64,000 nt of DNA, taken from Rugalucina vietnamica (lineage: Eukaryota; Mollusca; Bivalvia; Lucinida; Lucinidae). Within the stretch, counting starts at the first letter, position 1. Each line of letters starts with the position of its first letter. Shown here one piece after another: positions 9,600 through 21,782 of this stretch. The translations under genes and the position numbers were made by a program. The stretch covers positions 6,178,006 through 6,242,005 of the forward strand of contig OZ024877.1 in assembly GCA_964017185.1 (NCBI GenBank). The letters are read 5' to 3'. The notes below the pieces were generated by a model that worked only from the letters and a program-made list of their open reading frames with translations, searched no databases and was not told the DNA's origin.

Positions 9600-12500
9600 T
9601 AGGGTGCAATGAGGTCCAAACCGGTTTTTGACCCCCGATGTTACCACCCCAGAGGCTTGAGTTTCTGACCAGACCCTGTTGTGATTGTTGGTATGGTAAC
9701 ACTCTTTCAGCTGCGTGGGGTCGGTATACCGGGATAACTCTTGTTCTCGAGAAAAAGTGGTATACCTATATTATAAAAGCTAAAATAGCGAAAATACATG
9801 CTTTTAAGCAGCAGCATGTCACGCAAGTCATGGGCTTGAGTTTCTGGTCTCACCCTTTTTATAATGTCGAGTGATCCCCAGTGGATGGAACCAGATAGGT
9901 GGCTATACCGGGATAACTCTTGTTCTTGAGAATTGGGGGGTCAAAATAGGGGGGTGCAATGAGGTCCAAACCGGTTTTTGACCCCCGATGTTACCACCCC
10001 AGAGGCTTGAGTTTCTGACCAGACCCTGTTGTGATTGTTGGTATGGTAACACTCTTTCAGCTGCGTGGGGTCGGTATACCGGGATAACTCTTGTTCTCGA
10101 GAAAAAGTGGTATACCTATATTATACAAGCTAAAATAGCGAAAATACATGCTTTTAAGCAGCAACATGTCACGCAAGTCATGGGCTTGAGTTTCTGGTCT
10201 CACCCTTTTTATAATGTCGAGTGATCCCCAGTGGATAGAACCAGATAGGTAGCTATACCGGGATAACTCTTGTTCTCGAGAATTGGGGGTCAAAATAGGG
10301 GGGGGGGGGTGCAATGAAGTCCAAACCGGTTTTTGACCCCCGATGTTACCACCCTAGAGGCTTGAGTTTCTGATCGGACCCTGTTGTGATTGTTGGTATG
10401 GTAACACTCATGCAGCTGCATGGGGTCGGTATACCGGTATAACTCTTGTTCTCGAGAAAAAGTGGTATACCTATGTTATACAAGCTAAAAAAGCGAAAAA
10501 ACATGCTTTTCAGCAGCAACATGTCACGCAAGTCATGGGCTTGAGTTTCTGGTCTCTCTCTTTTTATAATATCGAGTGATCCCCAGGGAATGGAATCAGA
10601 TAGGTGGCTATACCGGGATAACTCTTGTTCTTGAGAATTGGGGGGTCAAAATAGGGGGGTGCAATGAGGTCCAAACCGGTTTTTGACCCCCGATGTTACC
10701 ACCCCAGAGGCTTGAGTTTCTGACCAGACCCTGTTGTGATTGTTGGTATGGTAACACTCTTTCAGCTGCGTGGGGTCGGTATACCGGGATAACTCTTGTT
10801 CTCGAGAAAAAAGTGGTATACCTATGTTATACAAGCTAAAAAATCGAAAATTCATGCTTTTCAGCAGCAACATGTCACGCAAGTCATGGGCTTGAGTTTC
10901 TGGTCTCACCCTTTTTATAATATCGAGTGATCCCCCAGGGAATGGAATCAGATAGGTGGCTTCACCGGGATAACTCTTGTTCTCGAGAAGTGTGTGTGTG
11001 TGTGTGTGTGTGGGGTGTCAAAATAGGGGGGGGGGTGCAATGAGGTCCAAACCGGTTTTTGACCCCCGATTTTACCACCCCAGAGGCTTGAGTTTCTGAC
11101 CAGACCCTGTTGTGATTGTTGGTATGGTAACACTATTTCAGCTGCGTGGGGTCGGTATACCGGGATAACTCTTGTTCTCGAGAAAAAGTGGTATACCTAT
11201 GTTATACAAGCTAAAAAAGCGAAAACGCATGCTTTTCAGCAGCAACATGTCACACAAGTCATGGGCTTGAGTTTCTGGTCTCACTCTTTTTTATAATATC
11301 CAGTGATCCCCAGTGGATGGGACCAGATAGGTGGCTATACCGGGATAACTCTTTTACTCGAGAATTGGGGTGTCAAAATGGGGGGGGGTGCAATGAGGTC
11401 CAAACCGGTTTTTGACCCCCGATATTACCACCCCAGAGGCTTGAGTTTCTGACCAGACCCTGTTGTGATTGTTGGTATGGTAACACTCTTTCAGCTGCGT
11501 GAGGTCGGTATACCGGGATAACTCTTGTTCTAGAGAAAATATGGTATACCTATGTTATACAAGCTAAAATAGCGAAAATATATGCTTTTCAGCAGCAACA
11601 TGTCACGCAAGTCATGTGCTTGAGTTTCTGGTCTCACCCTTTTTATAATATCGAGTGATCCCCAGTGGATGGAACCAGATAGGTGGCTATACCGGGATAA
11701 CTCTTGTTCTCGGGAATTGGGGGGTCATAATGGGGTGGGGGTGCAATGAGGTCCAAACCGGTTTTTGACCCCCGATGTTACCACCCTAGAGGCTTGAGTT
11801 TCTGATCAGACCCTGTTGTGATTGTTGGTATGGTAACACTCATGCAGCTGCGTGGGGTCGGTATACCGGGATAACTCTTGTTCTCGAGAGAAAAAGTGGT
11901 ATACCTATATTAGACAAGCTTTAAAAGCGAAAATACATGCATTTCAGCAGCAACATGTCACACAAGTCATGTGCTTGAGTTTCTGGTCTCACTCTTTTTA
12001 TAATATCGAGTGATCCCCAGGGAATGGAATCAGATAGGTGGCTTCACCGGGATAACTCTTGTTCTCGAGAATTGGGGGGTCAAAATAGGGGGGGGGGGTG
12101 CAATGAGGTCCAAACCGGTTTTTGACCCCCGATGTTACCACCCCAGAGGCTTGAGTTTTTGACCAGACCCTGTTGTGATTGTTGGTATGGTAACACTCTT
12201 TCAGCTGCGTGGGGTCGGTATACCGGGATAACTCTTGTTCTCGAGAAAAAGTGGTATACCTATGTTATACAAGCTAAAATAGCGAAAATACATGCATTTC
12301 AGCAGCAACATGTCACGCAAGTCATGTGCTTGAGTTTCTGGTCTCACTCTTTTTATAATATCGAGTGATCCCCAGGGAATGGAATCAGATAGGTGGCTTC
12401 ACCGGGATAACTCTTGTTCTCGAGAATTGGGGGGTCAAAATAGGGGGGGGGGGGTGCAATGAGGTCCAAACCGGTTTTTGACCCCCGATGTTACCACCCC

Positions 12501-15500
12501 AGAGGCTTGAGTTTCTGACCAGACCCTGTTGTGATTGTTGGAATGGTAACACTCATGCAGCTGCGTGGGGTCGGTATACCGGGATAACTCTTGTTCTCGA
12601 CAAAAAGTGGTATACCTATGTTATACAAGCTAAAAAAGCGAAAATACATGCTTTTCAGCAGCAACATGTCACGCAAGTCATGGGCTTGAGTTTCTGGTCT
12701 CACTCTTTTTATAATATCGAGTGATCCCCAGGGAATGGAATCAGATAGGTGGCTATACCGGGATAACTCTTGTTCTTGAGAATTGGGGGGTCAAAATAGG
12801 GGGGTGCAATGAGGTCCAAACCGGTTTTTGACCCCCGATGTTTCCACCCCAGAGGCTTGAGTTTCTGACCAGACCCTGTTGTGATTGTTGGTATGGTAAC
12901 ACTCTTTCAGCTGCGTGGGGTCGGTATACCGGGATAACTCTTGTTCTCGAGAAAAAGTGGTATACCTATATTATACAAGCTAAAATAGCGAAAATACATG
13001 CTTTTAAGCAGCAACATGTCACGCAAGTCATGGGCTTGAGTTTCTGGTCTCACCCTTTTTATAATGTCGAGTGATCCCCAGTGGATGGAACCAGATAGGT
13101 AGCTATACCGGGATACTCTTGTTCTCGAGAATTGGGGGTCAAAATAGGGGGGGGGGTGCAATGAAGTCCAAACCGGTTTTTGACCCCCGATGTTACCACC
13201 CTAGAGGCTTGAGTTTCTGATCGGACCCTGTTGTGATTGTTGGTATGGTAACACTCATGCAGCTGCGTGGGGTCGGTGTACCGGTATAACTCTTGTTCTC
13301 GAGAAAAAGTGGTATACCTATGTTATACAAGCTAAAAAGCGAAAATACATGCTTTTCAGCAGCAACATGTCACGCAAGTCATGGGCTTGAGTTTCTGGTT
13401 TCACTCTTTTTATAATATCGAGTGATCCCCAGGGAATGGAATCAGATAGGTGGCTATACCGGGATAACTCTTGTTCTTGAGAATTGGGGGGTCAAAATAG
13501 GGGGGTGCAATGAGGTCCAAACCGGTTTTTGACCCCCGATGTTACCACCCCAGAGGCTTAAGTTTCTAACCAGACCCTGTTGTGATTGTTGGTATGGTAA
13601 CACTCTTTCAGCTGCGTGGGGTCGGTATACCGGGATAACTCTTGTTCTCGAGAAAAAGTGGTATACCTATGTTATACAAGCTAAAAAAATCGAAAATTCA
13701 TGCTTTTCAGCAGCAACATGTCACGCAAGTCATGGGCTTGAGTCTCTGGTCTCACCCTTTTTATAATATCGAGTGATCCCCAGAGGATGGAACCAGATAG
13801 GTGGCTATACCGGGATAACTCTTGTTCTCGAGAATTGTGGGGTCCAAATAGGGGGGGGGGAGGGGGTGCAATGAGGTCCAAACCGGTTTTTGACCCCCGA
13901 TGTTACCACCCCAGAGGCTTGAGTTTCTGACCAGACCCTGTTGTGATTGTTGGTATGGTAACACTCTTTCAGCTGCGTGGGGTCGGTATACCGGGATAAC
14001 TCTTGTTCTCGAGAAAAAGTGGTATACCTATATTATACAAGCTAAAATAGCGAAAATACATGCTTTTAAGCAGCAACATGTCACGCAAGTCATGGGCTTG
14101 AGTTTCTGGTCTCACCCTTTTCATAATGTCGAGTGATCCCCAGTGGATGAAACCAGATAGGTAGCTATACCGGGATAACTCTTGTTCTCGAGAATTGGGG
14201 GTCAAAATATGGGGGGGGTTGCAATGAAGTCCAAACCGGATTTTGATCCCCGATGTTACCACCCTAGAGGCTTGAGTTTCTGATCGGACCCTATTGTGAT
14301 TTTTGGTATGGTAACACTCATGCAGCTGCGTGGGGTCGGTATACCGGTATAACTCTTGTTCTCGAGAAAAAGTGGTATACCTATGTTATACAAGCTAAAA
14401 AAGCGAAAATACATGCTTTTCAGCAGCAACATGTCACGCAAGTCATGGGCTTGAGTTTCTGGTCTCACTCTTTTTATAATATCGAGTGATCCCCAGGGAA
14501 TGGAATCAGATAGGTGGCTATACATGGATAACTCTTGTTCTTGAGAAATGGGGGTCAAAATAGGCGGGTGCAATGAGGTCCAAACCGGTTTTTGACCCCC
14601 GATGTTACCACCCCAGAGGCTTGAGTTTCTGACCAGACCCTGTTGTGATTGTTGGTATGGTAACACTCTTTCAGCTGCGTGGGGTCGGTATACCGGGATA
14701 ACTCTTGTTCTCGAGAAAAAGTGGTATACCTATGTTATACAAGCTAAAAAATCGAAAATTCATGCTTTTCAGCAGCAACATTTCACGCAAGTCATGGGCT
14801 TGAGTTTCTGGTCTCACCCTTTTTATAATATCGAGTGATCCCCAGTGGATGGAACCAGATAGGTGGCTATACCGGGATAACTCTTGTTCTCGAGAATTGG
14901 GGGGGTCCAAATAGGGGGGGGGGTGCAATGAGGTCCAAACCGGTTTTTGACCCCCGATGTTACCACCCCAGAGGCTTGAGTTTCTGTCCAGACCCTGTTG
15001 TGATTGTTGGTATGGTAACACTCTTTCAGCTGCGTGGGGTCGGTATACCGGGATAACTCTTGTTCTCGAGAAAAAGTGGTATACCTATATTATACAAGCT
15101 AAAATAGCGAAAATACATGCTTTTAAGCAGCAACATGTCACGCAAGTCATGGGCTTGAGTTTCTGGTCTCACACTTTTTATAATGTCGAGTGATCCCCAG
15201 TGGATGGAACCAGATAGGTAGCTATACCGGGATAACTCTTGTTCTCGAGAATTGGGGGTCAAAATAGGGGGGGGGGTGCAATGAAGTCCAAACCGGTTTT
15301 TGACCCCCGATGTTACCACCCTAGAGGCTTGAGTTTCTGATCGGACCCTATTGTTATTGTTGGTATGGTAACACTCATGCAGCTGCGTGGGGTCGGTATA
15401 CCGGGATAACTCTTGTTCTTGAGAATTGGGGGGTCAAAATAGGGGGGTGCAATGAGGTCCAAACCGGTTTTTGACCCCCGATGTTACCACCCCAGAGGCT

Positions 15501-18457
15501 TGAGTTTCTGACCAGACCCTTTTGTGATTGTTGGAATGGTAACACTCTTTCAGCTGCGTGGGGTCGGTATACCGGGATAACTCTTGTTCTCGAGAAAAAG
15601 TGGTATACCTATGTTATACAAGCTAAAAAATCGAAAATTCATGCTTTTCAGCAGCAACATGTCACGCAAGTCATGGGCTTGAGTTTCTGGTCTCACCCTT
15701 TTTATAATATCGAGTGATCCCCAGTGGATGGAACCAGATAGGTGGCTATACCGGGATAACTCTTGTTCTCGAGAATTGTGGGGTCCAAATAGGGGGGGGT
15801 GCAATGAGGTCCAAACCGGTTTTTGACCCCCGATGTTACCACCCCAGAGGCTTGAGTTTCTGACCAGACCCTGTTGTGATTGTTGGTATGGTAACACTCT
15901 TTCAGATGCGTGGGGTCGGTATACCGGGATAACTCTTGTTCTCGAGAAAAAGTGGTATACCTATATTATACAAGCTAAAATAGCGAAAATACATGCTTTT
16001 AAGCAGCAGCATGTCACGCAAGTCATGGGCTTGAGTTTCTGGTCTCACCCTTTTTATAATGTTGAGTGATCCCCAGTGGATGGAACCAGATAGGTAGCTA
16101 TACCGGGATAACTCTTGTTCTCGAGAATTGGGGGTCAAAATAGGGGGGGGGTGCAATGAAGTCCAAACCGGTTTTTGACCCCCGATGTTACCACCCTAGA
16201 GGCTTGAGTTTCTGATCGGACCCTGTTGTGATTGTTGGTATGGTAACACTCATGCAGCTGCGTGGGGTCGGTATACCGGGATAACTCTTGTTCTCGACAA
16301 AAAGTGGTATACCTATGTTATACAAGCTAATAAAGCGAAAATACATGCTTTTCAGCAGCAACATGTCACGCAAGTCATGGGCTTGAGTTTCTGGTCTCAC
16401 TCTTTTTATAATATCGAGTGATCCCCAGGGAATGGAATCAGATAGGTGGCTATACCGGGATAACTCTTGTTCTTGCGAATTGGGGGGTCAAAATAGGGGG
16501 GTGCAATGAGGTCCAAACCGGTTTTTGACCCCCGATGTTACCACCCCAGAGGCTTGAGTTTCTGACCAGACCCTGTTGTGATTGTTGGTATGGTAACACT
16601 CTTTCAGCTGCGTGGGGTCGGTATACCGGGATAACTCTTGTTCTCGAGAAAAAGTGGTATACCTATATTATACAAGCTAAAATAGCGAAAATACATGCTT
16701 TTAAGCAGCAACATGTCACGCAAGTCATGGGCTTGAGTTTCTGGTCTCACCCTTTTTATAATGTCGAGTGATCCCCAGTGGATGGAACCAGATAGGTAGC
16801 TATACCGGGATAACTCTTGTTCACGAGAATTGGGGGTCAAAATAGGGGGGGTGCAATGAAGTCCAAACCGGTTTTTGACCCCCGATGTTACCACCCTAGA
16901 GGCTTGAGTTTCTGATCGGACCCTGTTGTGATTGTTGGTATGGTAACACTCATGCAGCTGCGTGGGGTCGGTATACCGGTATAACTCTTGTTCTCGAGAA
17001 AAAGTGGTATACCTATGTTATACAAGCTAATAAAGCGAAAATACATGCTTTTCAGCAGCAACATGTCACGCAAGTCATGGGCTTGAGTTTCTGGTCTCAC
17101 TCTTTTTATAATATCGAGTGATCCCCAGGGAATGGAATCAGATAGGTGGCTATACCGGGATAACTCTTGTTCTTGCGAATTGGGGGGTCAAAATAGGGGG
17201 GTGCAATGAGGTCCAAACCGGTTTTTGACCCCCGATGTTACCACCCCAGAGGCTTGAGTTTCTGACCAGACCCTGTTGTGATTGTTGGTATGGTAACACT
17301 CTTTCAGCTGCGTGGGGTCGGTATACCGGGATAACTCTTGTTCTCGAGAAAAAGTGGTATACCTATATTATACAAGCTAAAATAGCGAAAATACATGCTT
17401 TTAAGCAGCAACATGTCACGCAAGTCATGGGCTTGAGTTTCTGGTCTCACCCTTTTTATAATGTCGAGTGATCCCCAGTGGATGGAACCAGATAGGTAGC
17501 TATACCGGGATAACTCTTGTTCACGAGAATTGGGGGTCAAAATAGGGGGGGTGCAATGAAGTCCAAACCGGTTTTTGACCCCCGATGTTACCACCCTAGA
17601 GGCTTGAGTTTCTGATCGGACCCTGTTGTGATTGTTGGTATGGTAACACTCATGCAGCTGCGTGGGGTCGGTATACCGGTATAACTCTTGTTCTCGAGAA
17701 AAAGTGGTATACCTAAGTTATACAAGCTAAAAAAGCGAAAATACATGCTTTTCAGCAGCAACATGTCACGCAAGTCATGGGCTTGAGTTTCTGGTCTTAC
17801 TCTTTTTATAATATCGAGTGATCCCCAGGGAATGGAATCAGATAGGTGGCTATACCGGGATAACTCTTGTTCTTGAGAATTGGGGGGTAAAAATAGGGGG
17901 GTGCAATGAGGTCCAAACCGGTTTTTGACCCCCGATGTTACCACCCCAGAGGCTTGAGTTTCTGACCAGACCCTGTTGTGATTGTTGGAATGGTAACACT
18001 CTTTCAGCTGCGTGGGGTCGGTATACCGGTATAACTCTTGTTCTCGAGAAAAAGTGGTATACCTATGTTATACAAGCTAAAAAATCGAAAATTCATGCTT
18101 TTCAGCAGCAACATGTCACGCAAGTCATGGGCTTGAGTTTCTGGTCTCACCCTTTTTATAATATCGAGTGATCCCCAGTGGATGGAACCAGATAGGTGGC
18201 TATACCGGGATAACTCTTGTTCTCGAGAATTGGGGGGTCCAAATAGGGGGGGGGGTGCAATGAGGTCCAAACCGGTTTTTGACCCCCGATGTTACCACCC
18301 CAGAGGCTTGAGTTTCTGACCAGACCCTGTTGTGATTGTTGGTATGGTAACACTCTTTCAGCTGCGTGGGGTCGGTATACCGGGATAACTCTTGTTCTCG
18401 AGAAAAAGTGGTATACCTATATTATAAAAGCTAAAATAGCGAAAATACATGCTTTTA
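9600..18457 (+). repeat. 350 bp satellite array, left arm part 1
   Basis: About 25 head-to-tail monomers of 345-360 bp. Each contains GGATAACTCTTGTTCTCGAG twice, a variable G-tract before GTGCAATGA, and GGTTTTTGACCCCCGATG. Monomers fall into at least three types, told apart by ATAATGTCGAG versus ATAATATCGAG, ACTCTTTCAG versus ACTCATGCAG, and AAAATACATG versus AAAATTCATG. They follow one another in a repeating order. The first about 2.5 kb is more diverged, as expected at an array edge, and holds a (TG)n at 10,990-11,012. Open frames of about 78 aa on + and 70-136 aa on - recur in most monomers but show no known domain. Confidence 0.95.
18455..18457. repeat. Target-site duplication TTA, left copy
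   Basis: Uninterrupted monomers read GCTTTTAAGCAGC here. The left flank reads GCTTTTA and then the element begins; after the element the sequence resumes TTAAGCAGC at 21,783. The duplicated bases are therefore TTA. A 3 bp TWA duplication is characteristic of PIF/Harbinger insertions. Confidence 0.85.
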
Positions 18458-19095
18458 TGCCTAGGTCACACTAGCGCTTACGGATGCCGCGGATAGTTGC
18501 GAATACTATACGTAGCGATCCGCAGAATTTTGTGGGCGGGGCTAACGGTTCTTAATGAATTTATTACCTTTAAATACGAATAAATACGGGTAGTTCAGGA
18601 AAGATACGGATACGTTCGAAGATAGTTACGGATAAATTCGAATACATACGGTTAAGATACTTGACTACATACCTTTCGATACCATCTGTTACTTTTAGAT
18701 ACAGACATACACCTTCAGATACGTAATGTTGCGTTTTCTTGCGTATATAACGGTGAAATTTGATGCAAGAAAACGCAGGTTTTAGTCAAACTACAGTCAC
18801 ACTCGCACATCCGGATGCTGCGGACGCCGCGGACTGACCTTTCGTATCTATCCGTCATATCCGTAACAATTCGCATCTTTTCCGTATATGTTCGTATCTT
18901 AACGTATTGTATATGCAAGTCCGATTCCATCCGCGCCCAAATTTTGAAAAAAGTCAAAAATTGGGCACGGATGAAACATCCGTAATAGTACGTAGTGACA
19001 TGTAAATGAAGGCGTTGATTCGAATCTTTCCGTATCTAAACCGTAACACAAACGTATCTGCACCGTAAATGAACGCATCAACCAACGATCATATG

Positions 19096-20525
19096 GGGTG
19101 CCGTTTTACTATTTATTCCCTATTTATGGATATCCATAATTCATTTTGGATATCCAAAATTCATTTCTGGATACTTAAAATCGATTTATGGATATCCTTA
19201 ATTCGTCTGAATATTGGATATCCATAAATTGATTTTAGGATATCCAAAAATCGAACTATGGATATCCTAAAATACAATCCTATTTTTGGATATTCATAAT
19301 TCGATTTAAGGATATTATAAAATCGGGCTAATATTGGATATCCATAATTCGATTTATTGATATCCATAAATGAGTTATGGATGTACTTCAATAGAACTGT
19401 ATTTTAGGATATCCATAATTTAAGGATATCCTTAAATCACAAAAATGATGTACGTGCCTATGGGTGCCATTTTACTATTTATTTCCTATTTTTTTGGATA
19501 TCCCTCATTCATTTAAGGATATCCATAATTTATTTATGGATATCCTTTATTCATTTATGGATATCCTTAAATAATTTAGGATATCCATTAACATTTCTGG
19601 ATATCCTAAAATGAATTATGGATATCCATAAATGAATTATGGATAACCATAATAATTATGGATATCCTGAAATGAATTATGGATATCCTGAAATAAATTA
19701 TGGATATCCTTATTTTTTTCGATATCCAAAATTTATTTTTGGACATCCATAATTCTTTTTTGGATATCCATAATTCATTTTGGATATCCTAAAATCAAGT
19801 TAAGGATATCCATAATTCGTCTGAATATTGGATATCCATAAATAGATTTAGCATATCCTAAAACCGAACTATGGATATCCTAAAATACAATCCTATTCTT
19901 GGATATCCATAATTCGATTAAAGGATATCCTAAAATCGGGCTAATATTGAATATCCATTATTCGATTTATGGATATCCATAAATGAGTTATGGATTTCCT
20001 TCAATAGGATTGTATTTAAGGATATCCATAATTCATTTAAGGATATCCTTAAATCACAAAAAAATGATGTACGTGCCTATGGAGTGCCGTTTTACTATTT
20101 ATTCTCTATTTTTGGATATCCGTAATTTATTTAAGGATATTCATAATGTATTTATGGATATCCTTAATTCATTTATGGATATCCTACAATAACTAAGGAT
20201 AAATCGAATTATGGATATCCAGTATTAGCCCGATTTTAGGATATCCTTAAATCGAATTATGGATATCCAAAAATAGGATTTTATTTAAGGATATCCATAA
20301 TTCGATCATAGGATATCCTAAAATCAATTTATGGATATCCAATATTCAGCCGAATTAAGGATATCCATAAATCGATTTAAGGATATCCAAAAAAGAATTA
20401 TGGGTATCCAAAAATATATTATGGATATCCAAACATGAATTTTGGACATCCAAAAATGAATTTTGGACATCCAAAAATGAATTATGGATATCCATAAATA
20501 GGAAATAAATAGTAAAACGGCACCC
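19096..20525. repeat. Inner inverted-repeat unit bounded by GGGGTGCCGTTTTAC
   Basis: GGGGTGCCGTTTTACTATTT starts at 19,096. Its reverse complement ends at 20,525. Related starts occur in forward orientation at about 19,470 and 20,080, each preceded by ATGATGTACGTGCCTATGG. This suggests an element nested in the larger one, with internal tandem duplication of about 0.4-0.6 kb. Confidence 0.6.
19125..20490. repeat. GGATATCC palindrome array 1
   Basis: The 8 bp palindrome GGATATCC, usually within TTATGGATATCCATAA, TTTAAGGATATCC or TTTTGGATATCC contexts, recurs mostly at 19-22 bp spacing for about 1.4 kb. Spacers are A/T-rich and often end in AATT or ATTCAT. Open frames across it read as MDI/DIHNSFMDI-type peptide repeats, a by-product of the DNA motif. 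Confidence 0.95.
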
Positions 20526-20659
20526 CATACGTGCCTATGGGATATAATGATTTCTCCCTAGTCAGAGAATGGAGGCATCCGATGTGGTTGAATTTACGTT
20601 GGCTTCCGTTTCGTTCAGTTTAAGTTAGAAAAAATCATTATGGAAAAGAAATATTTTTA

Positions 20660-21150
20660 AAATGAATTATGGATATCCTAAAATCGAATTATGGATATCC
20701 TTAAAGCAGATCATTATGGATATCCAAAAAAAGAATCATGGATATCCAAAAATCGAATTATGGATATCCTAAATTCAAGCTTATTTTTGGATATCCTAAA
20801 ACACATTTAAGGATATCCTTAAATGAGCTGATTTAAGGATATCCATAATTCGATTTTTGGATATCCAAAAATCGAATTATGGATATCCATAATTCATCGT
20901 GATTTTTGGATATCCAAAAATGTATTTCAGGATATCCATAATTCAATTATGGATATCCATAATTCATTTAAGGATATCCATAATTCATTTATGGATATCC
21001 ATAATTCATTTAAATGGATATCCATAATTCATTTTAGGATATCCAAAAATATTGATGGATATCTTTAATTATTATAGGATATCCATAAATGAATTAAGTA
21101 TATTCATAAATGAATTATGGATATCCATAAATGAATTATGGATATCCTTA
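20660..21150. repeat. GGATATCC palindrome array 2
   Basis: A second run of the motif, separated from the first by about 150 bp without it (20,527-20,660). Spacing and context are the same as array 1. Confidence 0.95.
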
Positions 21151-21782
21151 AATAAATAAATTACCTGTATAATAGAAAAATGACGGACATATTTGTCAAA
21201 GAGACTATATATTCCAGAAACGTTCTTGTATGATTCATTCAAGCATTGGATACAGATTATGTTATGCCCAAACACTCAGCTCTAGAGGGCTCAGCCACAC
21301 GCTTATTAGCATTGTTCAAGTTGCATCCTGGTTTGATTCCGTTTTCATACGTGTGGCATGCTGTGTAAACTTTAGGAAAACCGTAACATTACGTGTTCGT
21401 ATCTGAACGTATTAAATTGTATCGAAAAGTGTGTATAAACGACAAAGACCGCAACCGAACGAAACAACACGTATGTAACAGTATCGATCCGCAACAAATG
21501 CTTGATCGCGGAATGATACGTTTAGATGCGATTAGATACGGACAGATTCGAATAAATGCCTTCAGTTACGCACCATTGCCTACCATTACCGATCGTCCAT
21601 CCGCGCATGCATTTTTGACAGTTATGAAAATTTGCCCGCGGATCTACCGCGCCCTGAGGATACGATACGTACAGTTACGGACATTACGGATGAGATACGA
21701 ATCGTTACGGATAGGACGGACAGATACGGAACACCTATCCGCAGCGTCCGCAGCGTACGTAAGCCCTAGTGTGACCTAGGCA

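Larger units (their letters stand above)
18458..21782. mobile_element. 3.3 kb TIR element (Harbinger-type target site) inserted in the satellite
   Basis: The ends are inverted repeats: TGCCTAGGTCACACTAG, one mismatch, then GCTTACG at the left, with the exact reverse at the right end. The flanking TTA duplication and a known empty site make the limits precise to the base. Subterminal regions (18,480-19,080 and 21,360-21,770) are degenerate repeats of a GATACGGA/TCCGTATC motif. The centre is GGATATCC palindrome arrays. No transposase was found, so it is non-autonomous. A second, inner copy of the terminal motif (AGTCACACTCGC with a GCGGACGCCGCGG stretch, about 18,790) suggests an older nested or duplicated end. 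Confidence 0.85.

Noticed and set aside
19161-21275. Repetitive peptides (DIHNSFMDI type) as a secreted repeat protein
   Set aside because: The peptide pattern is the translation of the GGATATCC motif in several frames and both strands.
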